A DNA stretch of 64,000 bases from NCBI RefSeq assembly GCF_902167145.1, contig NC_050101.1, positions 118,635,789 through 118,699,788 of the forward strand. Direction: 5' to 3'. The translations under genes and the position numbers were made by a program. The notes under the pieces are model-generated. The model had not been told where the DNA came from, made no database searches, and saw only the letters and a list, made by a program, of their open reading frames with translations. Positions 10,338 through 22,540 of the stretch are shown in pieces. Source of the stretch: Zea mays. Its lineage: Eukaryota > Streptophyta > Magnoliopsida > Poales > Poaceae. Every line of letters begins with the position of its first letter. The stretch's first letter is position 1.

Positions 10338-13300
10338 ATGAGCGGGGCCGCGCTGTGCGCGGCGCTGACGGAGCTGGGGTTCGACGGGGAGGACCCGCTG
10401 GACGCGGATGCGCTGGAGTGGCCGTTCCAGTATGAGGAGGCGCGACCGCTGCTTGCCTGGATCTGCTCCTGCCTCCGCCCCTCTAACGTCCTCTCCCCGT
10501 CCCACCTGGCCCAGTAAGCGAATGATTTCCATCCCCTTGTCCAATCGTGCTGTTGCACCCTTTTTTGGCTGTGGTAGTGGTGGTGATTGCTGCTGAGGCC
10601 GATTTCGCTGCGGCATTGCTGTGGTATGCGACGAAATGGTAGGCTAGTTGTTGGGAGATTCGGGCAGCTGGGGCCAATCTATGGTGGAGTTACTGCGAAT
10701 TCTCGGGGAGGCTAGGTGCAATAGGGTTGTAGGGGAGTGTTTGTGTCTCTAACTCTATGGGCGCGAAATGTTGGTAATTAGTGGCAAATGCCTGTGTTGC
10801 GTTGAGGATTTAGTGAGAGATTGTGGCCCCATATTGATAAAGCTGTGAGTTTCTGTGTGAAGTTATGGATTCTGGGTGGGGCTAATTTGCAGTTGCATTT
10901 TGTGAAAGTGCATCCATTTTATTACATTTGGGATGAACAATTTGAAGGATGCCTGTTGCGTGGGGAGAACATGTCAAATTTTTCTGGTTTTTTGTTAATA
11001 AATGTTGTTTCCTACTGTATGATTTGCTTAATGCTTCTGAATTTGCAGTTTTACTTGTGCTGTGGTTAGTGATTTGTCGTGCATTTGCTAGGCCTACTGA
11101 TCAATTATCCGAAGTTTTGATGTCACATTTTTCATTTTCATACTAATTTGAATAGGTGAGTCCGTTTTTTTTACTTAATTTGTGCATGTGGTTGTCAGGT
11201 ATGAACAACTCGTGGAAGAGGGAAGACTGTTAGAGGTATATTCAAAAGGCCATTTAACATTCTTACACACTTTAAAGGATGATATGACATCTTAAGTGTT
11301 TCTTTTAACTGATGCGGCAAGTGGGTTCCCCAAGTACTGGAAATCTGCTTCAATTTTTTGTTTTTGGTCAAATAGCATATTTAGTAATTGCAATTACACT
11401 AAATTCTCTGGGGAAGGATTGAAATTTGGTTAGTTCTTGGTGGATAGCCTTCATCAGAGAATAGATCCAATCCCAACCAAGATCTGGACCCCCCATGCAA
11501 CTGCATTTTTTATGTAGGCGTCTATTTCTGTCAGGCTTAAAACTCTTATGGCACACATGTATCATTCTCTCAGGGTGAAGATTTGGACTCTGCTTTTGAT
11601 AGTATTTCAGCTTTTTCAAGCAAGAAAGACAATCAAGAGGCTGTGTTTGGATCGGAAGAAACCATTCTTGATATCCGGTATGCTTGGAACTTCCAAATAT
11701 TGTAGTATTGCTACATTTACATTGTCGTATCTATAGAATGGGTTCAAATTTTAGTAGTGACTGGTTTCTGAAATTGATGCTAGTGCAAAGTGTTTATGAA
11801 ACCAATCAGAAGTGGGTTTTTGTATGCTACTTCAACTATTTGCTGGGTATGGTTTTTTCTTTTTTGACAGAAAACATTGTAAAAACGATTTTAAACTGCT
11901 GGTATCTGCTTGAGCTTTTGCTCTTGGAACATCTTTAAACCTAGATGAAGTCAAATGCTAATTACGCCAAGCTGCAAAGCTCATGATTGAAATGTTCCTT
12001 CTTAGCATCTTATAAGTGCTTTTCTTGACAATTTTCTCGTTTTTGTACTTGCAGTGAAGCAAAACTAGCATATAGAGCCGAAGTTTTTGAGTTACAAAAG
12101 CAGCTTGTGCGGCAGCAAGCACAATTTGATTTGCTTGCAGGCCAGGCTTCAACTCTTATTCAAGGTAGAAGATCACGTGTATCTGCTATGTCTGCAGTTA
12201 GTGGAGAGCTTATATCGCTAGATGAGATACTTTCTTCCAGAAACTTGGAGGTATAACTCAACCAGTTGCAGTTTGGAAAAGATTTTTATTACATTCAGAT
12301 ATGATACTTTGACATCTGAATGTATTTGCATCTTATACAAATAGCAGATACAAAGAAAAAAGATCTGTTTCGTGTCATTGTGGTACATGATTGAGTGATT
12401 TCCATGATGAGATTTTAACTAATGCTAACAGCATATCTTTTGCAATTTATCTCATAGTAAATATGGCCCTTTATTTTGTATTAGTACACTCGTAAATGAA
12501 ATAATTCCCTGACTGCTTCTTTTGCATCGCAACTTTGACCTATGAGCATGTCTTATTTGGAGTTCGCGGATAACATGAGATATGAAATACTTAGCCTTTG
12601 TAGATTTTTATTCATATAAACAACAGCAACAAAGCCTTTTAGCCCCAAACAAGTTTGGGTAGGCTAGAGTAAAAACCCAACAGAATCCACAAGTCAAGGT
12701 TCGGGGTTCGGGCACATGAATAGTTGTTTCTATGCACTCCTATTCAAAGATAAATCTTTAGGTATATCTCATCCTTTCAATTCTCCTTTTATTGCCTCTT
12801 CCCATGTCAACTCCGGCCTTTCCCTTCCTCTCTTCTTATTGCTATTTGAAGGAAGTAGAGATTGCGTATAATGTGTTGGATGTATTGCATTGAGCCTCTA
12901 GGGAGAATATATAGGAGTACATGACTTGGAGGGAAAGAAGCCTATCCTAGAGAGGAAGGTTATCCCGGGATTACAATCAATCCTAAACCAACCATATCAG
13001 GAGTTGCCTAATATACTCTAACATCCTCCTGCAGTCGTAGCGTTAGCAACACGAACAGACAGACTAGAGAATAATGGAGATATCCCCCCACAGTCAGAAC
13101 GTCGGTGCGAATGCTGCGAATGGAGTAGCCCATGTAGATGATAGCCCTTTGTGCTGATAATGTCGAGGTAGCCGAGTGCAAGGGCGTCGAGCTATCGTCG
13201 AGGTGCCGTGCGTAGGGTAGCCGTGGTCGAGGAAGCTATTGAGGACATCGGAGAAGAGAGGCCGCACAAGTCGCGGGCGCAGGTGCGGCACGCGAGAAGG

Positions 13301-16300
13301 CCCGCAACGCGCCAGAGGATGCCGTGGTGACGGTGGCGCTGAGAAGTAGCAGTAGACGAAAGTGCAATGCGTCGAGACAAATGAGGGTGTTGATGGCGGG
13401 GGCGACACGTCAAGGTCAAGCAGCCATGGACGATGCGTGTTCTAGGTTTGCCAAGCCTAGAAACGCGTTGTGTCAGTGGTGCTAGTACCAGACGTACTAG
13501 GTAGAGGGCCCCAACCATATGTGCCAGCATCTCAAGTGACCAGCAGAGAAGGCCTCCGCGACGATTGTGGTGCAGCACGACACAACGCATGGTTGCCAGA
13601 GCGGAGTAGACAAAGTAGTCGAGGACGAGACGATGATGCTGGCGACAAGGTTGTGCTGGACAAAGCGAAGAGGTAGGCGTGGCGACACATTGAGGTTCCT
13701 GGAGTCACGGCGATGAGAGCCACGGCGCATAGGAAACGAGCCTCAATGGCGCCAGTGGAGCACGATGGCGGTGTTTGTCGGCAAAGAACTCGATGACAAA
13801 TGCGGTACAGACCGACGACGGTGGCTGGCACGCTTCGGACAGGAGCAACACCAACGCAAGGTGTTGACGCAACATGCAGGAGGATTCGCAATGCAAAACG
13901 ACGGGTGTGTCGGCACAGCTCGCATGTGTCGAACAACTTGCTCAAACCGTGCGCGCATCGACGAAGTCGATGGCGATGTAGATGCAACGACGTTGGTCGA
14001 CGACAGACGACGACGCTGCTGCCCGAGGAGGCGACGCAGCGATGGCCCTCTTGCTTGGCGAAGCATCGCGCGATGGACGAAAAACGTCTCGGGATGCTGG
14101 TTCGCCCGCGATCGGTTGATCAGGCCGACGGCGTGCAAGTCGGAGACGACGATGGTGATGTCGATGGTGGAGCCCCCTGATCGGTAGTGGCGACGACGAG
14201 CCGGCACAATTGGACGTGCAGACGAAGAGGCGTGACACAAGCAGGCGTTCCGGTTACGCCGCATGCCATGCCAGTTGCACCGTCGAAGAAGATGAAGCTG
14301 GTGTTATTGAAGTCGATGTCGAGGGCGCGCTGGTCAACTGGCGGTGGGCGATGGAGACGCAAACCCGATCACTGATCGGGAAAACAAAAAAAAGACGCAG
14401 CAACAACAGATCTGGGGAATTCACCGAGGTACCGAGGCGTGTCCCCTACGGGCGCGCGGCCTGGCGGCTCAGCGCGAGCGCGGCGGCCAACCCTGACAGC
14501 GCGTGGGCGCGGCCACAACGCGGTGTAGCCAGGCGAGGTCGCAGCCCCGACGCGGGCGCAGTGTCCCCGACGTGAGCACGCGGCTCCAGTGCGAGCGCGG
14601 AAGCCTGGCGCGCGGCTCCGGCCGGCAGCGAGAGTCGGAGCCGCCACCATGGTGGCGCACGACCCAACCGGCGGCGGGGATTCGACCCGGCCACAACCGT
14701 CACCACGACGGCGTGTGGAGGTGCCGGATCCAGCCGGTGCAGGTCTACGGGGGCCGATCCGAGCAGCGCCGACGGTGAGTTTTTTGATCTGCTGCTATTT
14801 CTACTTGACGCGATGATGACGATGGGCATGACAGTTCAGAGGGACCGGTCGTGCATCCTACGAGGGCGCTGCCCCCGACGGAGAGCGATCTCCCCGAGGG
14901 CGGCGCGACGGCTGCAGCGGAACACGAAGGCCAAGGGTTTGAACCTAGACTCGTGATACCATGAAGGAAGTAGAGATTGTGTATAATGTGTTGGATGTAT
15001 TGCATTGAGCCTCTAGGGAGAATATATAGGAGTACATGACTTGGAGGGCAAGAAGCCTATCCTAGAGATAAGGAAGGTTATCTCGGGATTACAATCAATT
15101 ATAAACCAACCATATCAGGAGTTGATTAATATACTCTAACATGCCTAATATACTCTAACACTATTGTGTTAGAATCCCACTAGCGCTGGTGTCTCCAGAG
15201 GTCTCCATTGGAAATATCCAAATCATCAAAACTGATGTTGGAGAAGCTTTTCTTCAATTTGTGCTACCCCTAGCCTATCACGTCGATCATCATTCGAGCC
15301 TCGAATCCTTCTTGTATAGTCATAAATCAAATGCAGCATACGTATTTGCATAACACTTATTTGTTGAATATGTTATCTTTTTGTAGGCCAACATTCTGCA
15401 CCATACAACGTAGCAGGTCTAATTGTCGTCCTATAAAACTTGTCTTTTAACTTCTGTGGTACCTTCTTGTCATATAGAACGCCAGATGATTAACACCACT
15501 GCATCCACCCTTCTTCAATTTTATGGCTAACATTTTTTATCAATATCTCCGTCTCTCTGTAGCATTGATCCTAAATTTTGATTTTCATATAAACAAGATA
15601 TTAATATGTTCTGTAAGGTTATTTTTTGGTAAAGTTTGATTTGATGTATTTTCTAACTTTCAGATGAATTCAGTTCTTGGAAGAATCACTGCTACTACCC
15701 AGGAACTAGCCCATTATCATTCAGGGGATGGTATGTGCTTTACCTAGCGGCAATTGGGCATAGCTATTGTTCTTTTCGCTTTTGGTCAATGAATAATCCT
15801 AGCTATTCTATAGTGTATAAACATTATACTGTAATCAATGAAATCCTTTATTTATAATTTGCAGAGGAAAGTATATATTTGGCATATTCAGACTTCCACT
15901 CCTATGTTGTTGGTGACTTGGCTTGTACGAAAGAGCTAAATAGGTGGTTCTCAAAGCAATTTGAGAAGGTAAATCATGAATCTGTCACATTGTTCTGTCA
16001 TGGGCATCATAGGGAGCGAGAGGCAACAGCCAGGCTGGGATAAGGCTAGAGAATAAGATTGAGATGAGCTGGGATAAGGCTAGAGAACAAGATTGAGATG
16101 AGAGAATTGTGGAGAGTTGGTTAGCAGTAGATAAGTCCAAGAAAGTAGGAGTTAGTTGAGAGTTTGTAGGAGAAGTTGGTTAGCCATAGGGCTATTTATA
16201 AGCCGCATGGCAGCAGGGAATAAATCAAGCAAGATCATTATCAAACCAATCTCTCTCTCTCTCTCTCTTGCAATGACCCTCTCAAGCGTCTAGGGCTGCT

Positions 16301-19300
16301 ACCCTAGAACCAAGCCTTCGGTCCATGGGGTTGTCTTCTCCGGCGAGGTTATACCCCTCTGCCGCAGGCTTGGTTCTAGGGTAGCAGCCCTAGACGCTTG
16401 AGAGGGTCATTGCAAGAGAGAGAGAGATTGGTTTGATAATGATCTTGCTTGATTTATTCCCTGCTGCCATGCGGCTTATAAATAGCCCTATGGCTAACCA
16501 ACTTCTCCTACTAACTCCTACTTTCTTGGACTTATCTACTGCTAACCAACTCTCCACAATTCTCTCATCTCAATCTTATTCTCTAGCCTTATCCCAGCTC
16601 ATCTCAATCTTATTCTCTAGCCTTATCCCAGCCTGGCTGTTGCCTCTCGCTCCCTATGATGCCCATGACATCTCCCCCTCCCTTGAGGACCAGCTCGTCC
16701 TCGAGCTGCCATAGACTTACCTGACACGACTTAAGGTTAAGCCTTTTACATCTCGGCTTACCTTTGTTATTTAAGACGAAAATACAAAATAATTGTGGAA
16801 CTAAAATATAAATTTGAACTCCAGCTATGTCCTCCTGTCCTCCTGGATCCCAAGGAAAGAGCTGAACTGCGGACTTCACGTTGGATGACAGGTGAAGGAG
16901 GAACCAGCCCGTTCTTATGTTGGGTCTGTCCAGCACCAAGGCAGTTGCCCGAATGAAGGAGACGACCCTCTTTGGCCGTGCAGGGGGGCTGCATACCCAG
17001 ATCTCGACTTCTGCAGTGGGTTCAAAAAGTATAGACGAGACCTGGTGGTTGGGCGCGCGGGCTGCGAGTTGGTGCAGCGATGAGCTGATCAACAAGTGCA
17101 GCTTCCGCACCGCCCGCCTAACAAGGAAGCCGCGCACTGCGGCTTGCAGGCGCACCACGGCCTGCTCATGTGATGACGGCCATGGGGTGGCCCTGGAGGC
17201 CACAGCAAGGTGCTTCTCCCCACGAAGGGACTGTACCTGGCGGCGTGCCAGGAACCCTCGCGCTGCCGCCTGAAGCCGCACCGCTGCTTGGAGTTCCTTC
17301 TCTGTCTTCTCCTTGTAGCGGTGGAACATCACAACGAATTGGTCCCACTTCTCTTCGAGCCGAGTGAATGCATCTAGAGTTGGAGAGGGCGGGTGGGAGG
17401 GCGTTGCGGCAGCAGATGGTGCGGCGGCTGGTGGTGGTGAGGATAACCTGGAGCTGATACCAGGTGTCATGGACCTTCGGTCCATGGGGTTGTCTTCTCC
17501 GGCGAGGTTATACCCCTCTGCCTCAGGCTTGGTTCTAGGGTAGCAGCCCTAGACGCTTGAGAGGGTCATTGCAAGAGAGAGAGATTGGTTTGATAATGAT
17601 CTTGCTTGATTTATTCCCTGCTGCCATGCGGCTTATAAATAGCCCTATGGCTAACCAACTTCTCCTACAAACTCTCAACTAACTCCTACTTTCTTGGACT
17701 TATCTACTGCTAACCAACTCTCCACAATTCTCTTATCTCAATCTTATTCTCTAGCCTTATCCCAGCTCATCTCAATCTTATTCTCTAGCCTTATCCCAGC
17801 CTGGCTGTTGCCTCTCGCTCCCTATGATGCCCATGACATGTTCTTAGTTAACTGACATTGACTGGCTAATTTTACAATCTATGACAAAGTCAATACTCAA
17901 TACCATGTAATATGTAAATTGGCAGATTTAGGTACAATTTTTCATCTTCACTACATGTCCAAAACACTGTTCTGTACAGCTATATATCTCAGGCACAATT
18001 TTACTTTTTACCCTTTCAGTAGCGTACGGCAACTCTCTAGTCTCTACAGTTTGTCCGCTTACTTCTTTAACATTAACATTTGTTATGTGACCAGGGGCCA
18101 TTTCGACTTGTTGCTGAGGAGGGGAAATCCAAATGTTCCTGGGTTAGTCTTGATGACATCACTAATTGCTTGATAAGAGGTAAATTGGCTCATTTAATTA
18201 TTTGTAACTGATTTTTCATGGAGGAAATAGCATGATTCTGATACTGGGATGACATAACAGATGAACTCATAGTCATAGTAACCATTTTGTTGTCATGATG
18301 CAGGAGATTCTGAAAAATCGCATCATCACCAACGTGTCGCTGAGTTGCAACGACTTCGGTCCATGTAATTAGTTTTGGCTTCATGCCTTGTCTTAGCCTT
18401 TCTATTTGCAACCACTCATCAGATTCATAATTGCAATCATCTCATGCAGTCTTGCTGCATGATTCATTTAATCATCAAGTAAAGCTCGCATTACGTTCCA
18501 GATATTCTAAATTGGTAACTCTTCATGTTGATCCCTTACATAAAAGATGGGTGCTTAGCATTCAAGAAACTTTAGGGTCATGAGGATGACCAACTTCTGT
18601 AATGGGTAACCTACTAACCTCCTAATTATCTAAAAATAAATTATGAGGATTCAGGCCTCATTATGATTCATGACCCACTTAATGATCTATTCATCTATCC
18701 ATTGTCCGATGGTTTACAACTTACATAGAAGTTGGAATATTTTCACCTGAAAATAGGTGTGCACCCTATTTGTGCTTTCAATTACCATTTTGATACAGCT
18801 ACCCATTTCCAATATTCAAGTTTTATGTTGTGACCTTTCATTTGTTATTGATTCTTTGAGTTATTTGTTATGTAAAATTTGGGACCACATTCTGCTTGTT
18901 GTGTTTACCTCTTAGGCAGCTAATGATGTGTTTTTTTTCAGCTTTGCAACTTTCGCACCATTCTTGAATTTAGTCTGAATCACTTTATTTTGATGACAGA
19001 TTTGCAACAAGTGAAAGACAATGGATTGAAGCGCAGGTTGAGAATGCTAAACAGCAGGCTATACTCTCTATATTGAAAGCACAAGTGTCATCCGACGAGG
19101 CTCATATACATAGGGATATCCATTCTCTTAGGTATATGTTATGCTATGTTTATTGATCCTGACTAATCAGTTTTCCAGCTTTGTACCATATACGTAAGTT
19201 ATATAGTTATATGCATAACTGCAAATAAATTCCTAGAGCAGAATCAAAGATTTATCTAATTATCTTATAAGCCCTCATGTATCTATGGCATTTGCCTTCA

Positions 19301-22300
19301 GGAGAAAAGGTTCTGAGCTTGCTGGAGAGCTCTCGACACTTTCTCAAAAGGTGCAAGCTTTGGTATCTGAGGTGTGTAAGACACAATCTTATCTTTATAA
19401 AATATATTTTGTTCCTGGGTTATAAATTAGTAGCTCACAAGTCAAATTTAAGTTTGATTGTCGGGGTATTTTTTGTGCTTTTGGGATCTGGAAATGTCTA
19501 TACTGGGATTAGCTTCATAATCTTTCAGAGGCACGTTCATTATCTGCAAGATAACATTCTAGGTTTTAGAAGATAAGATAGCAATAATAGTTCTTACTGA
19601 AGTGCACCATTGCACCAGTTCTTTTTTCATGGCACACTCGTACATCTTACTTCATCTGTTCACTTGTTCTCCCCTTCAGACAATACCATGCCTGTGTTCA
19701 GAACTTGCTCAACTTCAAGGCACATATATCTTGCAAGGTTCGTAGGAAACATTTCATTTTCAGTGTTCTACAATTTTTGTTGTGTTGTTGTCTTAGCTTC
19801 TTCTTATCACTCAAATATTTAGGGGATTATGATTTAAAGGTCATGCGCCAGGAGTACTACATTAACAGGCAAAAAACGGTAAGTTCATTTCACAAATCGC
19901 TATACATGTCATGTCGACGTCTTTATGTGTCTTTCTTTTTGTATTTTCTTATGATAATGTCCTATCTTCTTGAATATTATGAAAATAAGATGCCGTAGCA
20001 TCTCCTAGAGATCGAACCTCTTAAAGTCAAAATTAAGGCTTATGAAACGAATATCACCCTCCAACAATCCCCTAACCAACAACCTATATTTAGTGGTATC
20101 TGCTAACTCATACTATCCCTCGTATTTTGGGTGACATGTTGTCCACCCTATATGTATTTAAGGTAGGGGAATTATTGGTTTTTTTTGGGGGGGGGGGGGG
20201 TGATGTACCATATGAGAATATAGGCATACAGGAAATTTAAGTTTAGGAGAACTCTTGACGATGCCCTTGTACTGTATGTAGGAGAATAGAAGTGGTGGAA
20301 TATTTGTTGTATTGCATTGGACCTTACGAACTGATTATATAGATTATAGAGTACATAGGACTAACACCCCACATGAGTACACAATGTGGTACTATTCCTA
20401 TTTACTAATACTGTAGATACTTAGGTGGTATCAAGCTGTGTAAAACATTATATTCCTTATATTGGCTCATCTTTAAAGCATTGAACTATTGGAGGATTTC
20501 TAAGACAGCCGCACATCCACAGTAAAGAAAGACTACTGCACATTTGCAGAAAAGAAATTGCAACTACCAGTATTCCTTTGCTGTTATGTAGATTTAGTTT
20601 GGTAGTGTACTAGTGTGGCCGACAGAAGGTGGTTGCCTTACTCGGTTTATACTCGCATAAGTCGGACTGTAACAGGGAACTGTTTTTCTCCTTTGTAGGC
20701 TGCACTTGTATTTTGTTATTGTTTTGTTCCGTTAGTTTTTCTTCTGATCTTACTGGCATATGATACATTTTGCAGTTCATCAATCACTTGGTTAATCAGC
20801 TTGCCAGACACCAGTTTCTGAAGATTGCTTGCCAACTTGAAAGGAAGAATATAGCTAGTGCGTACTCATTGCTTAGAGTAATAGAATCTGAGTTACAAAG
20901 CTACCTCTCAGCAGTCAATACCCGCTTGGTAATCAATCTCCGTTGTTATTGACTTGTTTCTTGTCCTTGTTTCTTTGGTGTCTTTTCATTTACACTCTGT
21001 TTTCAGCAGCATCTATTTCTGTCACCTGTTATTTTCGTTGTCTTCAGGTATATGCTTAATTTCTTTGTGTTAATGTGTCTCTCAGGGTCATTATAATTCA
21101 TTGATTCAAGCTGCATCTGAAGTACGAGAACAAGGAGCTATTGATGATCGTGACACTTTCCTCCATGCAGTGCGAGATCTCCTATGTATTCACTCAAGTA
21201 AGTGGGCAACTCTACTTATCTGTATGAGTATTTTATTCTCATATTCCTAACATGGCTTATCCTTTCTGTAGATGTCCAAGCAACAGTGCCAACATACATG
21301 TCAGCACATGCATTGGTTCAGCAGATATCAGCACTTCAATCTGACTTGCTTTCTCTTCAGTCTGAGCTGGAGAACACCCTTCCAGCTGACCGGAAAAGAT
21401 GTATCAATGAATTGTAAGTTAACAAAGCACTGTCTAATAATTTTTCCCTTACCTTATTTCCTGTCAATATATGAAATCAAAATTTCAGAGGTTCCATTTA
21501 ATGCTTTTTCTGATATGTACCAACCTATTCTATTGTGTACCATCATACCCATGTATAAACAATTAATCCCAGATATCCAACTGACGAATCACACAGTAGG
21601 CATTTTTCTAGCTCACAGCCAAACCGGTTTCCAATGCGAAGCTGATGCCTTGTCTACTGTTCATAAACATAAATAAGATTTCAATATGGAAGCATCGCAG
21701 TATGCTGAATATCTGGTCTTCCCTACAAGTTCTTCACTAGAACCATTATTGAGTGTCATCCAATATTATGTTTTGTCCCCAAAAATCACTATTTAGTTGG
21801 CCAATATATATTTACTAGGCCAACCCCAGTCATTTCACTCTCTTCACTCCTGCAGATGTACTCTGATTCAAACAGTGGAACAGCTTCTATTTGCGTCGTC
21901 AACTACTGCAGAACCAATATTGACGCCTTGGGTACATTCTTTGAACCCTCAGATTGTGATATTTCTTGGATCTCCTTTATTCCAGCACATATGAAATGAT
22001 GTGATAAATCCCTGCTCGTCTTATAGCCATTGATGCGGGCACTTGATGATATGGAAAATGCCAACGCTCAAGTCGAAGTTTCTGTGGAAGAAGTAACCAA
22101 GGCTCGCACCCAGAAGATAAAGGTATTTCATTCATCGATATTGCTATTGTCCGTCATGGCTGTTGCCTGATGAAACAAAAGCTTGTTTGATTATCTTTGC
22201 ATCTATATGGTAACTTCCACAAACTAGACTACGCTTTCGGAGATTAGTTTCATTGGACCCAATGCATTACTGCATACAACGACTGGCTTCTTGGCTTGAT

Positions 22301-22540
22301 TGCCAGTCGTCACCATCAAGCTAAAGAACTTTAACAAGAAATATCTAGTTATCTTGTCTCCCTTTTGTTACCGTGTTCTGCAAAAGATTAAAGGTGCAAA
22401 ACGATACGCAGATCTTTGAAAATCGTGCCCATGAGGTGGGGAGGGAGAGGCAAATATTCGTTGATTTCTTCTGCAACCCTGAACGCCTCAAGAATCAAGT
22501 CAGAGAGCTGACCTCCCGTGTGAAAGCTCTCCAGGACTAA
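10338..22540 (+). CDS. AUG3: augmin complex subunit 3 (AUG3/HAUS3)
   Basis: Eighteen exons join in frame to 623 codons: 10338-10513, 11199-11235, 11574-11677, 12055-12250, 15664-15730, 15865-15968, 18095-18179, 18304-18364, 19000-19131, 19302-19371, 19680-19737, 19823-19878, 20776-20928, 21086-21197, 21272-21413, 21856-21931, 22027-22122, 22394-22540. All introns are GT-AG. The product resembles Arabidopsis AUG3 throughout, with landmarks [16 protein letters not shown] (N-terminus), [46 protein letters not shown] and [13 protein letters not shown] (C-terminus). Length is close to the family norm (about 617 residues in Arabidopsis, from memory). Augmin binds spindle and phragmoplast microtubules and recruits gamma-tubulin for branched nucleation; subunit 3 is mostly coiled coil. 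The first ATG of exon 1 matches the family start. The last acceptor (22393) is chosen by reading frame and similarity. Introns 4 and 6 carry LTR elements, and no exon is damaged. Confidence 0.95.
12625..12700 (-). repeat. possible non-LTR retroelement tail in AUG3 intron 4
   Basis: The plus strand reads CAACAGCAACAAAGCC followed by CCAAACAAGTTTGGGTAGGC. This looks like a motif common in grass genomes at the (TTG)n end of RTE-like or SINE sequences, here in antisense. The identification is from memory, and the body of the element is not delimited. Confidence 0.3.
12847..15160 (-). mobile_element. non-autonomous LTR retrotransposon in AUG3 intron 4
   Basis: Two direct repeats of about 177 and 199 bp (12847-13023 and 14962-15160) flank about 1.94 kb of GC-rich DNA. 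The element is bounded by a perfect 5 bp duplication, CTATT (12842-12846 and 15161-15165). On the minus strand each LTR runs from TGTTAGAG to CTTCCTTCA. The primer-binding site TGGTATCACGAG (initiator-Met type) begins at the right LTR edge, and a short purine tract (GCAGGAGGA) precedes the left LTR. No gag or pol domain is visible; the overlapping open frames in the GC-rich interior look like composition artefacts. The right LTR carries an extra 19 bp duplication of its terminal ATGCCTAATATACTCTAAC. It must depend on another element for its proteins and sits antisense to AUG3. Confidence 0.87.
15996..17838 (-). mobile_element. rearranged LTR retroelement with inverted LTR copy in AUG3 intron 6
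   Basis: A 1843 bp insertion is flanked by the 5 bp duplication TGTTC (15991-15995 and 17839-17843). In element (minus) orientation it reads: complete 5' LTR (17838-17465, TGTCATGGGC to GGTCCATGACA), initiator-Met-type primer-binding site (TGGTATCAGCTCC, near 17462), an internal part (17464-16671) encoding one protein, a polypurine tract (AAGGGAGGGGGAGA), the 3' LTR (16670-16315, lacking its last 9 bases), then an inverted partial LTR (16316-15996). The inverted arm makes both outer ends identical U3 termini, TGTCATGGGCATC. The 16100-16600 region is a long hairpin with a loop of about 50 bases. No polymerase is encoded. Confidence 0.85.
16610..17485 (-). CDS. IQ-motif protein encoded by the intron 6 retroelement
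   Basis: One open frame of 291 codons starts in the 5' LTR (ATG at 17485; a second ATG at 17470), reads through the primer-binding site, fills the whole internal region and stops inside the 3' LTR. After a Pro/Ala-rich N-terminus comes a helical stretch ([17 protein letters not shown], near residues 38-54). It is followed by two consensus IQ calmodulin-binding motifs, [13 protein letters not shown] and [13 protein letters not shown], near residues 69 and 111. The C-terminal half is Trp-containing and unfamiliar. No zinc knuckle, protease or polymerase motif is present. It may be a Gag-like protein or a captured host fragment of an IQ-domain gene. It lies antisense to AUG3 inside intron 6. The frame is clear; the function is not known to me. 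Confidence 0.55.
   Translation of the reverse strand: MDRRSMTPGISSRLSSPPPAAAPSAAATPSHPPSPTLDAFTRLEEKWDQFVVMFHRYKEKTEKELQAAVRLQAAARGFLARRQVQSLRGEKHLAVASRATPWPSSHEQAVVRLQAAVRGFLVRRAVRKLHLLISSSLHQLAARAPNHQVSSILFEPTAEVEIWVCSPPARPKRVVSFIRATALVLDRPNIRTGWFLLHLSSNVKSAVQLFPWDPGGQEDIAGVQIYILVPQLFCIFVLNNKGKPRCKRLNLKSCQVSLWQLEDELVLKGGGDVMGIIGSERQQPGWDKARE
20187..20200 (+). repeat. 14-base G run in AUG3 intron 12
   Basis: A run of 14 G preceded by a T tract within intron 12 (19879-20775). It is a slippage-prone homopolymer and its true length is uncertain from any assembly. Confidence 0.8.

Larger units (their letters stand above)
15969..18094 (+). other. AUG3 intron 6, host part
   Basis: Outside the retroelement the intron consists of only about 30 bases before it and about 250 after it. 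The original intron was therefore roughly 280 bp, in line with its neighbours, and the insertion multiplied its length by more than seven. Donor GTAAAT at 15969 and acceptor CCAG ending at 18094 are intact. Confidence 0.75.

Noticed and set aside
13094..14829. Many overlapping open frames on both strands
   Set aside because: They lie in the GC-rich interior of a non-autonomous LTR element, show no domain or codon pattern, and occur in several frames at once.
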